Positions 26,782 through 36,765 of a DNA stretch of 64,000 bases are shown piece by piece (the first letter of the stretch is position 1; every line of letters starts with the position of its first letter). A model generated the notes under the pieces. That model searched no databases and had not been told where the DNA came from. It saw only the letters and a list, made by a program, of their open reading frames with translations. This stretch comes from Melaminivora suipulveris. GTDB lineage: Bacteria; Pseudomonadota; Gammaproteobacteria; Burkholderiales; Burkholderiaceae_C. The position numbers and the translations under genes were made by a program. The stretch lies in contig NZ_CP027667.1 in NCBI RefSeq assembly GCF_003008575.1, positions 493,501 to 557,500 of the forward strand. The letters are read 5' to 3'.

Positions 26782-27858
26782 TCATTCGATCCTGGCGCCC
26801 GAGGCCTTCACCACCTGCGCCCAGCGCCGCACTTCCGAGCCGACCATGGCCGCGAACTCCTGCTGCGACAGCGTGCCGAACTGCGCGCCGTTGCCGGCCC
26901 AGACGCTGCGGATCTCCGGCAGCGTGCCGAGCTTGCGCATCTCCTCCACGATGCGCGCCTGCAGCGGCGCGGGCGTGCCCTTGGGCGCCCACAGGCCGTA
27001 CCAGGTCGACACCGTGTAGTCCGGCAGCCCCACCTCGGCGGCGCAGGGCACGTCGGGGAAGGCCGGGTTGCGCTCCCTGCCCGAGACCATCAGCGCGCGG
27101 ATGCGTCCGCCCTTGATGTGCGTGGCCGACGAGCCCAGGCCGTCGAACATCATGTCCACGTTGCCGGCGATCAGGTCCTGCAGCGCCGGGCCGGCGCCGC
27201 GGTAGGGGATGTGCGTGATGAAGGTGCGCGACTGGATCTTGAACAGCTCGCCCGCCAGATGGTGCGAGGTGCCGGCCCCCGCCGAGGCGTAGTTGAACTT
27301 GCCTGGGCTGGCGCGCAGCTGCTCCAGCAGCGCCTTGAAATCCGGCGCCGTGACGTTGCGCGGGTTGACCACCAGCACCTGCGGCACGCTGGCCAGCAGT
27401 GCCAGGGGCACGAAGTCCTTTTCGATGTCGTAGTCCAGCCGCGGATAGACCGAGGGCGCGATGACGTGGTGCACGCCGCCCATGAACAGGTTGTAGCCGT
27501 CAGCCGGCGCCTTGGCCGCCGCGCTGGCGCCCACGGTGCCGCCGGCGCCGCCGCGGTTGTCGATGACCAGCGTCTTGCCGGTGGACTTGGCGAACTGCGC
27601 GGCCAGCGGGCGGGCAAAGGCGTCGGTGCCGCCGCCGGCCGGGAACGGCACGACCATGGTCACCGGCTTGGCCGGCCAGGCGGGGCCGTTGTCGGCCCAG
27701 GCGGCGGGCGCGCCGGCCAGCAGCAATCCGGCGGCGCCGGCGCCGCGCAGCAGCTGGCGGCGCTGCCGGCCGGCGGCGTCCAGCTCAGCTGCGGCCGACC
27801 CGCCGAGACCTGGCGCGGGTGGCAGTCTGGAGGCGGGCGGGGAATGGAATCCGGGCAT
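26782..27858 (-). CDS. Bug-family tripartite tricarboxylate receptor (TctC-like binding protein)
   Basis: 358 residues. A signal peptide with an RRQLLRG start ends near APAAWA. The mature protein has the Bug signature: WPAKPVTMVVPFPAGGGTD, RVIDNRGGAGGTVG-type glycine loop, DGYNLFMGGVHHV and THIPYRGAGPALQDLIAGNVDMMFD. Bug proteins are periplasmic carboxylate binders. Here it lies between malonyl-CoA decarboxylase and an enoyl-CoA hydratase, so malonate or a related acid is a reasonable ligand guess. AGGAGA 6 bases upstream fixes ATG 27858. No TctA/TctB membrane genes are in the window. Confidence 0.9.
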   Translation of the reverse strand: MPGFHSPPASRLPPAPGLGGSAAAELDAAGRQRRQLLRGAGAAGLLLAGAPAAWADNGPAWPAKPVTMVVPFPAGGGTDAFARPLAAQFAKSTGKTLVIDNRGGAGGTVGASAAAKAPADGYNLFMGGVHHVIAPSVYPRLDYDIEKDFVPLALLASVPQVLVVNPRNVTAPDFKALLEQLRASPGKFNYASAGAGTSHHLAGELFKIQSRTFITHIPYRGAGPALQDLIAGNVDMMFDGLGSSATHIKGGRIRALMVSGRERNPAFPDVPCAAEVGLPDYTVSTWYGLWAPKGTPAPLQARIVEEMRKLGTLPEIRSVWAGNGAQFGTLSQQEFAAMVGSEVRRWAQVVKASGARIE

Positions 27859-27978
27859 CTGTTGTCTCCTGTCGTGGTTGTGCTTTTTTCCGAACGCTGG
27901 CGTGGCGGGCAGGCCTCTTTTTCTCAGCCCGCGCATCGTGCCACGCAGCGAGCCATTTCGGGCACACATGCGCCCGGT

Positions 27979-29391
27979 TCAGCCGCGCAGCAGGGCCTCG
28001 ATCTCGCCGGAGGCGGGGATGCGTCCCTTGGCGAGCTGCTCGCGGTGCCGGTCCAGCCGCTTCAAGTCGTACAGGTAGTTGACCATCAGCCCGAAGGATT
28101 GCTTCACGCCCTTGGGCGAGGGATCGCCAGCCCAGTTCAGGCGCTCCACGCGCGCGCCGTTGCCCAGGTGAAAGCGCGCCACCGGATCGAGCGGGCGGCC
28201 GCCCTTCATCTCCTGCGCGAGGTATTGCGCGGCGCAGCGCGTGATGAACTGGCGCACGGGCGATTTGGCGGGCAGCTCCAGGCCCTTCTCGGCGGCGGCC
28301 AGCAGCGGCGCCAGCTCGGGCGCGCCGCCGCCGGTTTGCAGCGCGCGCGCCAGCTCGGCGCGCTCCTTGTTGTCCAGCGACTCCAGGCGGGCCGCGCCAT
28401 TCTTGGTCAGCCAGGCGCGCAGGCCGGGGATGGGCGACAGCGTGGCAAACGTGCGCAGGCGCGGGAACTCGGCGCGCAGCGTCTCCACCACGTGCTTGAT
28501 GAGCGAGTCGCCAAAGCTCACGCCGCGCAGCCCGGTCTGGGTGTTGCTGATGGAATAAAAAATGGCCGTCGTGGCGCGCTTCAGGTCCGCCGGCTCGGCC
28601 GTCTCGTCCAGAAGCGGCGTGATGCTGCCCGAGATGGCGTCCACCAGCGCCACCTCGACGAAGATCAAAGGCTCATCGGGTAGCCGCGGATGGAAGAAAC
28701 CGTAGCAGCGCCGGTGCTCGCCGACACGGTTTTTCAGATCGGCCCAACTCTTGATGTCGTGCACCGCCTCGTACTTGATGAGCTTTTCCAGAAGCGACGC
28801 GGGCGAATCCCAGGACAGGCGATGCAGCTCCAGGAAGGCCACGTCGAACCAGGTGGAAAACAGCTGCTCCAGCTCGGCGTCCAGCGGCAGCAGGCGGCGG
28901 TCAGCCCTGAGGCGCGGCAGCAGCTCGGCGCGCAAATCGACCAGAAAGCGCAGGCCTTCCGGGAAGACGGCAAAGCGCTGCAAGAGCCGCGTGCGCGGCG
29001 AGACCAGGGCGCGGCGCAGATGCGCCTCGGCCTGCTGCGCCTCGTCGGTGCCGGCGGCATCGGCGTAGCGCTGCTGGGCCGACTGCACCTGCGCGGTGTC
29101 GGCGGCGAAGTGCTCGCACAGCAGCAGCCACAGGTCGCGCCGCTCCTCGGGCGCGGCGGCGCCGTACCACTCGGCCACGGCCTGCGCGCGGCGGCCGGCC
29201 TCGACCTCGCTCACGCGCGGCGCCATGACCTCCTGCAAATCGGTCAGCAGGCGGCGCAGGGCGCGCGGCGTGAGGCCCTCGCCCTCGCGGCGCAGCGTCG
29301 CCTTCAGGCGTTCGTGCGTGCTGCGCTCGGGGGCGGGCGGCTTGCCACCGCCACCCGCGGCGCGCGGAACGGGGTCAGTCTGGGCGTTCAT
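27979..29391 (-). CDS. Malonyl-CoA decarboxylase
   Basis: 470 residues, full length for bacterial MCD. It converts malonyl-CoA to acetyl-CoA and CO2. The helical N-terminal domain is followed by the acetyltransferase-like catalytic domain with WADLKNRVGEHRRCYGFFHPRLPDEPLIFVEVALV, YSISNTQTGLRGVSFGDSLIKHV and FATLSPIPGLRAWL, all characteristic. With matB it completes conversion of malonate to acetyl-CoA (often named matA in that setting). ATG 29391 is used; an upstream start at 29424 would fall in a repeat-like stretch. Confidence 0.93.
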   Translation of the reverse strand: MNAQTDPVPRAAGGGGKPPAPERSTHERLKATLRREGEGLTPRALRRLLTDLQEVMAPRVSEVEAGRRAQAVAEWYGAAAPEERRDLWLLLCEHFAADTAQVQSAQQRYADAAGTDEAQQAEAHLRRALVSPRTRLLQRFAVFPEGLRFLVDLRAELLPRLRADRRLLPLDAELEQLFSTWFDVAFLELHRLSWDSPASLLEKLIKYEAVHDIKSWADLKNRVGEHRRCYGFFHPRLPDEPLIFVEVALVDAISGSITPLLDETAEPADLKRATTAIFYSISNTQTGLRGVSFGDSLIKHVVETLRAEFPRLRTFATLSPIPGLRAWLTKNGAARLESLDNKERAELARALQTGGGAPELAPLLAAAEKGLELPAKSPVRQFITRCAAQYLAQEMKGGRPLDPVARFHLGNGARVERLNWAGDPSPKGVKQSFGLMVNYLYDLKRLDRHREQLAKGRIPASGEIEALLRG

Positions 29392-29420
29392 CGCTTTCTC
29401 GTCTCGGCATCCTGCTGAAT

Positions 29421-29472
29421 GCAAAAATCATAGCTGCCCGCGCTCCCAGGACGTCGACCCAAGCCGTTTTTC
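29421..29472 (+). repeat. Dispersed repeat copy 5 (degenerate)
   Basis: TAGCTGCCCGCGCT, then ACGTCGACCCAAGCCGTTTTT, between lgt and the malonyl-CoA decarboxylase gene. Aligned base by base it keeps most of the family consensus but has several changes. Confidence 0.55.
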
Positions 29473-29475
29473 GCA

Positions 29476-30285
29476 TCAAGCGCGCGCGGGCAAGGGCTGG
29501 CGCTGCGCACCCAGCCACAGCGCCACGCCGGCGACCACCATGGGCACGCACAGCCACTGGCCCATGGACAGGCCCAGGCCCAGCAGGCCCAGGAAGCTGT
29601 CGGGCTCGCGGAAATATTCAGCGATGAAGCGCAGCGCGCCGTAGCCGATCAGGAAGGCGCCGGCCACCTCGCCGCGCTTTCTCGGCCGGCGCGCATACAA
29701 CCACAGCAGGGTGAACAGCAGCAGCCCTTCCAGCAGGAACTGGTAGATCTGCGACGGATGGCGCGGCAGCATGGAGCCGCTTTGCGGAAACACCATGCCC
29801 CAGGGCAGATCGGGGGAGGCAAAGCGCCCCCACAGCTCGCCGTTGATGAAGTTGCCGATGCGCCCGGCCGCCAGGCCCGTGGGCACGCAGGGGGCGACGA
29901 AGTCGGCTACCTCCAGCCACGGCCGGCGGCGCGAGTGTGCGAACCAGACCATGGCGCCGATCACGCCCAGGAGGCCGCCGTGAAAGCTCATGCCGCCCTG
30001 CCAGAGGGCGAAGATCTCCAGCGGGTGCGCCGCGTAGTAGCCGGGCTTGTAGAACAGGCAGTAGCCCAGCCGCCCGCCCACCACCACGCCCAGCACGCCC
30101 AAAAACAGGATGTCCTCCACGTCCTTGCGCGTCCAGCCCAGCTGCGCATAGGGCACATGGCGCAGGCGCCGCGCGCCCAGGAACATGAACAGGGCAAAGG
30201 CCGCCAGATAGGTCAGGCCATACCAGTGGATGGCCAGCGGCCCGATCTGCAGGGCCACGGGGTTGATTTGCGGGTACATCAGCAT
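29476..30285 (-). CDS. lgt: Phosphatidylglycerol-prolipoprotein diacylglyceryl transferase
   Basis: About 269 residues with seven membrane helices. It adds diacylglycerol to the lipobox cysteine of prolipoproteins in the inner membrane. Signature elements are [33 protein letters not shown] and the Lgt signature [18 protein letters not shown]. Several ATG codons cluster at 30297, 30285 and 30279 without a clear ribosome site; I use the middle one because [16 protein letters not shown] aligns with the usual Lgt start. The window encodes several lipoproteins that would be its substrates. Confidence 0.95.
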   Translation of the reverse strand: MLMYPQINPVALQIGPLAIHWYGLTYLAAFALFMFLGARRLRHVPYAQLGWTRKDVEDILFLGVLGVVVGGRLGYCLFYKPGYYAAHPLEIFALWQGGMSFHGGLLGVIGAMVWFAHSRRRPWLEVADFVAPCVPTGLAAGRIGNFINGELWGRFASPDLPWGMVFPQSGSMLPRHPSQIYQFLLEGLLLFTLLWLYARRPRKRGEVAGAFLIGYGALRFIAEYFREPDSFLGLLGLGLSMGQWLCVPMVVAGVALWLGAQRQPLPARA

Positions 30286-30328
30286 GATGGCGGGCATTGT
30301 GGCGCAGCCTGCACTGCTCGCCGTCCGT

Positions 30329-31513
30329 TCAGGCGCCGCGCTCTACCCGGCGCAACGCCACCAACAGCCCCATGCCCACCAGCATCACGGCGGCCGTGGC
30401 CCACAGCGCGCCGGCGTAGCTGCCGGTGCTGGTGGCCACGGCGCCGGTCATGGCCGGGGCGATGACCTGCGCCGCGCCATAGCTCAGCGTCAGGCGCGCC
30501 ATGGCCTTGGACGGGTTGTCGGGATAGCGCCGGCCAATCAAGGCCAGAGTCAGGCTGACGATGCCGGCGAAAGTGCCGCCGTACAGCACGGCGCTGGCCA
30601 GATTCCAAAACGGCGCACCGCTGACCGCCGGCAGCACGATGGAGACGATCTGCAGCGCATAGGCCAGCAGCAGCGCCGGCACCTGGCCCAGAGCGCCGGC
30701 GATGCGATCCCACAGCAGGCTGGAGGGCACGGCCGCCAGGCCGATGACGATCCACACCAGCGGCCCGCGCCCGGCCATGAGCGGCATTTTTTCGACGATG
30801 TCGACGATGAAGGTGGCGCTGACCACGTAGCCGAAGCCGGCGCAGAAGTAGGTCGCCATCAGCAGCGACAGCCACTGGCGCGATGGCGCGCGCGCCTCGG
30901 CAACAGCCAGCGGTGCGGTAGCGGCGGCGCCTGCCGGCGCCACGTCGCCGGGCCGGGGCATCCAGGCCCAGGCCGGCAGGAAGAACACCAAGCCCAGCAC
31001 GCCCAGTGCCAGCCACTGCTGCGACCAGGCCAGCTGCGCCACTGCCCCGGCGGACAGCCCCGACACGGCGATGCCCAGTCCCAGCCCGGTGAAGTGCAGG
31101 CCCAGCACCGGCTTTTGGTGCTGGCGCATCAGCCAGTTCAGCACCAACCCCGAGGCCAGCAGCATGCCGGCGCTGCTGGACATGCCGCCGATGAAGCGCA
31201 GCAGCGCCCAGAGCCAGACGTCATCGGTCAGCCCCATGGCGGCGGTGCTGAGCACGCCGGCCACCAGGCCCCAGCGGTAATAGACGAACTTGCGCGCCAT
31301 GTCGCCGGTCACGGCGGCGATCAGCGCGCCGGCGATGTAGCCGCCATAGTTGGCCGCCGCCAGCCAGCCGCCGGCCAGATACGACAGCCCCGCCTGTTCG
31401 CGCATGACCGGCAACAGCGGCGTGTAGGCGAAGCGCGCCAGGCCGATGGTCAGGATCAGCGAGGCCACGCCCGCCAGCAGCACGCGCAGGCGGGTGGTAT
31501 CAGCGGTTTTCAT
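30329..31513 (-). CDS. YbfB/YjiJ-family MFS transporter
   Basis: 394 residues with about twelve membrane helices. The start ([28 protein letters not shown]) and [20 protein letters not shown] match the YbfB/YjiJ group of major facilitator proteins, whose substrates are mostly unknown. It lies upstream of lgt on the same strand with a 31-base gap to the longest lgt frame. A dispersed repeat covers the region of its start codon. No substrate can be inferred. Confidence 0.88.
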   Translation of the reverse strand: MKTADTTRLRVLLAGVASLILTIGLARFAYTPLLPVMREQAGLSYLAGGWLAAANYGGYIAGALIAAVTGDMARKFVYYRWGLVAGVLSTAAMGLTDDVWLWALLRFIGGMSSSAGMLLASGLVLNWLMRQHQKPVLGLHFTGLGLGIAVSGLSAGAVAQLAWSQQWLALGVLGLVFFLPAWAWMPRPGDVAPAGAAATAPLAVAEARAPSRQWLSLLMATYFCAGFGYVVSATFIVDIVEKMPLMAGRGPLVWIVIGLAAVPSSLLWDRIAGALGQVPALLLAYALQIVSIVLPAVSGAPFWNLASAVLYGGTFAGIVSLTLALIGRRYPDNPSKAMARLTLSYGAAQVIAPAMTGAVATSTGSYAGALWATAAVMLVGMGLLVALRRVERGA

Positions 31514-31570
31514 GGGATTTTGCCCGTTTGTCGGCGCGGAACAAGCGCAAGCAGCTATTTAAATGATAGC
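31511..31570 (-). repeat. Dispersed repeat copy 6
   Basis: Reverse copy between the thioesterase and MFS genes. It carries GCTAT...ATAGC arms at 31554-31558 and 31566-31570. On the minus strand TAGCTGCTTGCGC continues into TTGTTCCGCGCCGAC and ends at the MFS start codon. Confidence 0.7.
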
Positions 31571-31582
31571 AAACAGACGCGA

Positions 31583-32008
31583 TCAGCGGGGCCGCACGTA
31601 GACCATGGTGGCCTGCATCAGCGCCACCACCTTGGGCTCGGCGCCATCCGCGGTATGCGCCAGCACTTCGCCGGTCACCACCGCCAGTTGCCGCCCGGCG
31701 TTGACCACGCGCCCCACGGCGACGAAACGCTCGCCGATGGCCGGGCGCAGGAAGTTGGTCTTGAACTCGGCCGTGACCACATCGCAGCCCGCAGGCCCGC
31801 GTGTCAGCGCCGCATAGCCGCAGGCGCTGTCCACCACGCTGGTGATGGCGCCGGCGTGCACGTAGCCGTGCTGCTGGGACAGACGCGCGTCAAACGGCAG
31901 CTCGATGCGCACTTCGCCGTGCTGCACATGCGCCAGGCGCGCGCCCAGCGTGGTCATCAGGCCCTGGGCGTTGAAGCTGGCGGCGATGCGCCCGTGAAGG
32001 TCGTTCAT
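31583..32008 (-). CDS. PaaI-family hotdog thioesterase
   Basis: 141 residues, a single hotdog domain. The motif HGYVHAGAITSVVDSACGYAA and the DVVTAEFKTNFLRPAIGERF strand pattern are those of PaaI/YbgC-like acyl-CoA thioesterases in the cytoplasm. The acyl substrate is not evident. It starts 24 bases after the SDR gene ends, probably in one transcript with ilvD and the SDR gene. Confidence 0.9.
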   Translation of the reverse strand: MNDLHGRIAASFNAQGLMTTLGARLAHVQHGEVRIELPFDARLSQQHGYVHAGAITSVVDSACGYAALTRGPAGCDVVTAEFKTNFLRPAIGERFVAVGRVVNAGRQLAVVTGEVLAHTADGAEPKVVALMQATMVYVRPR

Positions 32009-32032
32009 GGTTCGCAGGTTTCCTTGAAGGGG

Positions 32033-32776
32033 TCAAGTGAGATTCAGCCCGCCGTCCAGCAGCAGGATTTCGCCCGTCACATAGTCGCTGGCGGCGAGCA
32101 TGGCCACCGCCTGGGCGACGTCCGCCGGCTGCGCGGCGCGGCGCATGGGGGCGCGCTCGCGCCACAAATCTTGAGCTTGCGTCCACTCCACCGTCAGCGG
32201 CGTATCGACCAGACCCGGCGCCACGGCGTTCACGCGGATGCGCGGCGCGAGCGCCAGGGCCAGCAGCCGTGTCATGTGGTTGAGCGCCGCCTTGGACGCC
32301 GCGTAGGGAATGGACGCACCCTTGGGCCGCACGCCGGCGTGGGAGCTGATGTTGATCACGCACCCCGCGCGTCCGCGCTCGGCCGCGGCCTCCAGCGCCG
32401 GGCGCGCCTCGGCCACCAGGCGAAACGGCGCGATCACGTTGACTTCATGCAGCTCCTGCCAGAGCTCGGGTGTGGCGGCGAGCAGATCGCCATGCGGCAC
32501 CACGCGGCTGATGCCGGCGTTGTTCACCAGCACGTCCAGCCGGCCCCAGGCGTCCACCGCCTCGCGCACCAGGCGCACGCGGTCGGCATCCACCGCCAGG
32601 TCGGCCTGGACATAGACCGCGCGGCCCAGCTCGGCGGCCAGCGCGCGGCCGGCCTGCGCCGAGTTGCGGGAATGCACGACGACCGCGTAGCCCTCTCGCG
32701 CCAGTCGGCGTGCGACGGCCGCGCCTATGCCCGAGCTGGAGCCCGTGACCAGGGCGACGGGCGCGCTGGCGCTCAA
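32033..32776 (-). CDS. SDR-family oxidoreductase (FabG-like)
   Basis: 247 residues, short-chain dehydrogenase. The nucleotide site [19 protein letters not shown] motif (LVNNAGIS), catalytic Ser in INISSHAG, YxxxK as [10 protein letters not shown], and the C-terminal [17 protein letters not shown] are all present. Substrate unknown. The start is a TTG at 32776 that overlaps the ilvD stop by 4 bases (TTGA), consistent with translational coupling. No ATG start is available near the Rossmann motif. Confidence 0.88.
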   Translation of the reverse strand: MSASAPVALVTGSSSGIGAAVARRLAREGYAVVVHSRNSAQAGRALAAELGRAVYVQADLAVDADRVRLVREAVDAWGRLDVLVNNAGISRVVPHGDLLAATPELWQELHEVNVIAPFRLVAEARPALEAAAERGRAGCVINISSHAGVRPKGASIPYAASKAALNHMTRLLALALAPRIRVNAVAPGLVDTPLTVEWTQAQDLWRERAPMRRAAQPADVAQAVAMLAASDYVTGEILLLDGGLNLT

Positions 32777-34632
32777 TCGAGCAGCGACAGGTCGCGCACT
32801 GCCCCCTTGTCGGCGCTGGTGACCAGCTTGGCGTAGGCCTTCAGCGCGGCAGAGACCTTGCGCGGGCGCGGCTCAGCGGGCTTCCAGCCCTTGGCATCCT
32901 GCTCGGCGCGGCGGCGCGCCATTTCCTCATCGCTGACCAACACGTCGATGGTGCGATTCGGGATATCGATGCGGATGCGGTCGCCATTGCGTACCAGGCC
33001 GATGGCGCCGCCCGCCGCGGCTTCAGGCGAGACGTGGCCGATGGACAGGCCCGAAGTGCCGCCGGAAAAACGCCCGTCAGTCAGCAGCGCGCAGGATTTG
33101 CCCAGGCCCTTGGACTTCAGGTAGCTGGTCGGGTAGAGCATCTCCTGCATGCCGGGGCCGCCCTTGGGGCCCTCGTAGCGGATTACGACCACGTCGCCGG
33201 GCTGCACCTGGTCGCCCAGGATGTGCTCGACGGCATCGTCCTGCGACTCGACCACGTGCGCCGGGCCCTCGAATACCAGGATGGATTCATCGACGCCGGC
33301 CGTCTTGACGACGCAGCCATCGATGGCGATGTTGCCGTGCAGCACCGCCAGGCCGCCTTCCTTGCTGTAGGCGTGGTCGTAGCTGCGGATGCAGCCGTGC
33401 TCGCGGTCCAGGTCCAGGCTGGGCCAACGCGCGTCCTGGCTGAAGGCCGTCTGTGTGGGGATGCCGCCGGGGCCGGCCAGGTACATGCGGTGCACGGCCT
33501 CATCCTGCGTGCGGGTGATGTCCCATTGGTCCAGCGCCTCGCCCAGCGTCTTGGCATGTACCGTGGGCACCTCGGTGTGCAGCTTGCCGGCGCGGTCCAG
33601 CTCGCCCAGGATGGCCATGATGCCGCCGGCGCGGTGCACGTCCTCGATGTGGTACTTGTCGGTGTTGGGCGCGACCTTGCACAACTGCGGCACCACGAGC
33701 GACAGGCGGTCGATGTCCTTCATGGTGAAGGGAATTTCCGCCTCCTGCGCGATGGCCAGCAGGTGCAGGATGGTGTTGGTGGAGCCGCCCATGGCGATAT
33801 CCAGCGTGATGGCGTTCTCGAACGCCGGCAGGCCCACCGAGCGCGGCAGGATGCGCTCGTCCTCCTGCTCGTAGTACTGGCGGGCGAGTTCCACGATGCG
33901 GCGGCCGGCGCGCTTGAAAAGCTGCTCGCGGTCGGCATGCGTGGCCAGCAGCGTGCCGTTGCCCGGCAGCGACAGGCCCAGGGCCTCGGTCAGGCAGTTC
34001 ATGGAATTGGCGGTGAACATTCCCGAGCACGAGCCGCAGGTCGGGCACGCCGAGCGCTCGACCTCGGCCAGGTCGGCATCGCTGACGTGCTCGTCGGCGG
34101 CCATGACCATGGCGTCCACCAGGTCGAGCTTCTTGGTGAAGGTGATGGTCGCCTTGCCGGGTTCGGCCAGCTGCACCTTGCCGGCCTCCATCGGGCCGCC
34201 CGAGATGAAGATGACGGGAATGTTGACCCGCATCGCGGCCATCAGCATGCCGGGCGTGATCTTGTCGCAGTTGGAGATGCACACCATGGCGTCGGCGCAG
34301 TGCGCATTCACCATGTACTCCACGCTGTCGGCAATGATCTCGCGGCTGGGCAGCGAGTACAGCATGCCGTCGTGGCCCATGGCGATGCCATCGTCGACGG
34401 CAATGGTGTTGAACTCCTTGGCGACGCCGCCGGCGGCCTCGATCTCGCGTGCCACCAGCTGACCCAGGTCCTTCAGGTGCACGTGGCCGGGCACGAACTG
34501 CGTGAACGAGTTGACGACCGCGATGATGGGCTTGGAGAAGTCGGCATCCTTCATGCCGGTGGCGCGCCACAGCGCGCGCGCGCCGGCCATGTTGCGGCCG
34601 GCGGTGGAAGTCTTGGAACGGTATTCGGGCAT
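32773..34632 (-). CDS. ilvD: Dihydroxy-acid dehydratase
   Basis: 619 residues. It carries out the third step of valine/isoleucine and the pantothenate branch, dehydrating 2,3-dihydroxy-3-methyl acids. Iron-sulfur cysteines sit in [14 protein letters not shown] and [19 protein letters not shown]; the C-terminal [23 protein letters not shown] is the ILVD/EDD signature. ATG 34632 begins [18 protein letters not shown], the conserved N-terminus; longer upstream frames are not conserved. It is followed by a coupled SDR gene rather than other ilv genes. Confidence 0.96.
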   Translation of the reverse strand: MPEYRSKTSTAGRNMAGARALWRATGMKDADFSKPIIAVVNSFTQFVPGHVHLKDLGQLVAREIEAAGGVAKEFNTIAVDDGIAMGHDGMLYSLPSREIIADSVEYMVNAHCADAMVCISNCDKITPGMLMAAMRVNIPVIFISGGPMEAGKVQLAEPGKATITFTKKLDLVDAMVMAADEHVSDADLAEVERSACPTCGSCSGMFTANSMNCLTEALGLSLPGNGTLLATHADREQLFKRAGRRIVELARQYYEQEDERILPRSVGLPAFENAITLDIAMGGSTNTILHLLAIAQEAEIPFTMKDIDRLSLVVPQLCKVAPNTDKYHIEDVHRAGGIMAILGELDRAGKLHTEVPTVHAKTLGEALDQWDITRTQDEAVHRMYLAGPGGIPTQTAFSQDARWPSLDLDREHGCIRSYDHAYSKEGGLAVLHGNIAIDGCVVKTAGVDESILVFEGPAHVVESQDDAVEHILGDQVQPGDVVVIRYEGPKGGPGMQEMLYPTSYLKSKGLGKSCALLTDGRFSGGTSGLSIGHVSPEAAAGGAIGLVRNGDRIRIDIPNRTIDVLVSDEEMARRRAEQDAKGWKPAEPRPRKVSAALKAYAKLVTSADKGAVRDLSLLD

Positions 34633-34835
34633 CGTGAAACCTGGGCGGGAAAGATGGCGGGTGGTGCGGGGCAGTCCGCAGCGCGTTGAAAGAACCGGTG
34701 CCGGGGCCTCGTGAGCCGGCAGCGGCCGCGTGCGGACAAACGAATCGATTATGTCGCAGCACCCCGACGGCGGCGGCAACGCGGGCATACTGCGCGCCTT
34801 CCCTGCGCCGCCCCCGTCTATCCGCTCTGCCCGCC

Positions 34836-35708
34836 ATGCCCCTTGCGCCTGCCCGACAGCCCATAGGCGTCTTCGACAGCGGCATCGGCGGCCTGAGCGT
34901 ATTGGCCGCCCTGCAGGCACGCCTGCCGCACGAGCGTTATGTCTACCTGGCCGACAGCGCGCACGCGCCCTATGGCGAGCGCGGCGATGCCTTCGTCAGC
35001 GCACGCACGCTTGCCATCGGCCAGTGGCTGCGACACGTGCACGGCATCAAGGCGCTGGTCGTGGCGTGCAACACGGCCACAGCCGCTGCGGTCGAGGCGC
35101 TGCGCCGTGCCCTGCCCGACCTGCCGGTAGTGGGCCTGGAGCCGGCCCTCAAGCCGGCTTCGGCACTCACACGTACGGGGCATGTCGGCGTGCTGGCGAC
35201 GCGCGGCACGGTGGAAAGTGCCCGCTTCGCCCGGCTGCGCGATGCGCAGGGAGCGCGGGTGCGGTTTTCCGTGCAGGCCTGCGACGGGCTGGCGCAGGCT
35301 ATCGAGGAGAGCGCCGCCGGACCTGCGGCGGCGCGCGCTGCGCAGGACGCGCGTGTGCGCGAGCTGTGTGCGCGCTACACCGCAGCGCTGGGCGAGTTTG
35401 GCGCGGGCGACGGGCAGATCGACACGCTGGTGCTCGGCTGCACGCACTACGTGTTTGCCAGCACGCTGCTGCGTGATTTGGTGGGGCCACAGGTGCGGCT
35501 GGTCGATACCGGGGACGCAGTGGCGCGCCAGACGCAGCGCCTGCTGGCTGGGCGGCAAGCGTTGGCGCCTTCTTGCGCTACGGGCGCTGTACCGGCGCAC
35601 AGCAGCGATCTGCTGTGCACGACCGGTTATCCCGCCGCGCTGCAGGCGGCTGCCGAGCGTTGGTTGGGGCCGGCGAGCGGACGCGCTGTGCCGACCGTGC
35701 AGGTTTGA
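34836..35708 (+). CDS. murI: Glutamate racemase
   Basis: 290 residues. It makes D-glutamate for peptidoglycan. Substrate/catalytic segments are [38 protein letters not shown] with the first catalytic Cys, and [10 protein letters not shown] with the second Cys and His. ATG 34836 directly precedes the conserved FDSG start. It is divergent from ilvD across about 200 bases. No adjacent murein genes. Confidence 0.95.
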   Translation: MPLAPARQPIGVFDSGIGGLSVLAALQARLPHERYVYLADSAHAPYGERGDAFVSARTLAIGQWLRHVHGIKALVVACNTATAAAVEALRRALPDLPVVGLEPALKPASALTRTGHVGVLATRGTVESARFARLRDAQGARVRFSVQACDGLAQAIEESAAGPAAARAAQDARVRELCARYTAALGEFGAGDGQIDTLVLGCTHYVFASTLLRDLVGPQVRLVDTGDAVARQTQRLLAGRQALAPSCATGAVPAHSSDLLCTTGYPAALQAAAERWLGPASGRAVPTVQV

Positions 35709-35736
35709 AAAGTCCTGCTGCGGCGGCCTGAATGGT

Positions 35737-35802
35737 GAAAATCAGGCAGAAACCGCCTTGAGCCGGCGTGAATCAAGCGTGAGCAGCTACTCTTTTAGTA
35801 GC
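35737..35802 (-). repeat. Dispersed repeat copy 7
   Basis: Reverse copy between convergent murI and the acidic hypothetical gene. The hairpin arms are GCTACT (35786-35791) and AGTAGC (35797-35802), a compensated variant of GCTATT/AATAGC. The core is CGCCGGCTCAAGGC. Confidence 0.85.
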
Positions 35803-35818
35803 GCTGTCGCCGATCCGC

Positions 35819-36451
35819 TCAGTGCAGGTGCCGCGGACGGCGCCCGCCGCCATGGCCGCCGCCGCTGCCCGGCCCGCCGCTGCCACGCGGCGGCTTGCCG
35901 ATCTCCAGCGAGCTGACCAGCGCATCGAAGCGCTCGGAAAACAGCTTGTCGATCTCGCTGACCACGCCGCCCAGCTCGGCGCCGTCGAAGTGGCGCTCCA
36001 TCAGGTTGACGACGTCCTGCACCAGCAGGTCGCGCTGCACCTGCATGATGGCCGCGGGTGTGGGACCGACGAACAGCATCAGGAAATCGTCGCGCGATTC
36101 ATCTTCCTCGTCGGCCTCGTCCTCGTCGAATTCGGCGTCGTAGAAGGTCACCTCGATGCCGGCGCCCTGCTCGGCCAGCTCGTTGAGGCTCATGCACATG
36201 TCGTCCAGCGACTGGCGGAAATCCTCGTCGCCGCGCACGGTCCAACATATTTGCAGCACGTGGTCCTTGGGGTCGAACTGGATGCCGGGCTCGTCTTCGT
36301 AGGCGCTCTCGGCACCGTCGGCCAGCGAGCGCGCGCCGGCGTACTGCCACAACGGCTTCAAGGCGTCCTGGATCTGGTTGAAGTCCACGTCGGCGCGCAG
36401 TTGCACTTGGCCGTGTACATGGATCTCGAAAGGAGCGTTGTAATCTGACAT
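35819..36451 (-). CDS. Conserved hypothetical acidic protein (DUF6806-like)
   Basis: 210 residues. The start SDYNAPFEIHVHGQVQL suggests a beta-rich N-terminal domain; the middle holds a strongly acidic run (EFDEDEADEEDESRDD) and the C-terminus is a Gly/His/Arg-rich tail. I recall similar proteins in Comamonadaceae annotated as DUF6806 but am not certain of the number. No catalytic motif is seen. GGAGA 6 bases upstream supports ATG 36451. The start codon is only 12 bases from the CCA end of tRNA-Leu on the same strand, so the two are probably one transcript. Confidence 0.85.
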   Translation of the reverse strand: MSDYNAPFEIHVHGQVQLRADVDFNQIQDALKPLWQYAGARSLADGAESAYEDEPGIQFDPKDHVLQICWTVRGDEDFRQSLDDMCMSLNELAEQGAGIEVTFYDAEFDEDEADEEDESRDDFLMLFVGPTPAAIMQVQRDLLVQDVVNLMERHFDGAELGGVVSEIDKLFSERFDALVSSLEIGKPPRGSGGPGSGGGHGGGRRPRHLH

Positions 36452-36463
36452 GCGAAATCTCCC

Positions 36464-36556
36464 TGGTGCCCCGGGCCGGGGTCGAACCGGCACGCCCCTT
36501 TTCAGGAAAGCGGCGGATTTTAAGTCCGCAGTGTCTACCAATTTCACCACCGGGGC
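36464..36556 (-). tRNA. tRNA-Leu (anticodon TAA)
   Basis: Class II tRNA with encoded CCA. The acceptor arms GCCCCGG/CCGGGGC, the anticodon arm GCGGACTTAAAATCCGC, an extended variable arm and a T arm GCCGG-TTCGACC-CCGGC are all readable on the minus strand. Confidence 0.95.
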
Positions 36557-36653
36557 GCTGGTCCGAACAGGCGGACCGGCTGGAGCCAGCGTAACCGCGC
36601 AGACGCTCCCGCGCAATGCCGCCGAGCCCGACCGGAGGCCTGGTTGCGGCCAA

Positions 36654-36682
36654 TAAAAAAGGGAAGCCTGGGCTTCCCTTTT
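36654..36682 (-). terminator. Rho-independent terminator after tRNA-Gly (copy 1)
   Basis: Stem AAAAGGGAAGCC / GGCTTCCCTTTT with a tiny loop, followed on the minus strand by TTATT. It ends transcription of the tRNA-Gly at 36690-36765. Confidence 0.9.
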
Positions 36683-36689
36683 GAGAATC

Positions 36690-36765
36690 TGGAGCGGGAA
36701 ATCGGTCTCGAACCGACGACCTCAACCTTGGCAAGGTTGCGCTCTACCAACTGAGCTATTCCCGC
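36690..36765 (-). tRNA. tRNA-Gly (anticodon GCC), copy 1
   Basis: 76 bases with encoded CCA. Acceptor GCGGGAA, D arm AGCTCAGTTGGTAGAGC, anticodon arm AACCTTGCCAAGGTT and T loop GTTCGAGAC are clear. Identical in sequence to the copy at 37036-37111. A TAGAAT -10-like box lies upstream at 36815-36820. Confidence 0.97.

Noticed and set aside
30230..32836. An 868-codon plus-strand frame across lgt, MFS, thioesterase and SDR genes
   Set aside because: It spans several recognised genes on the opposite strand and its translation is low-complexity His/Gln/Arg/Gly.
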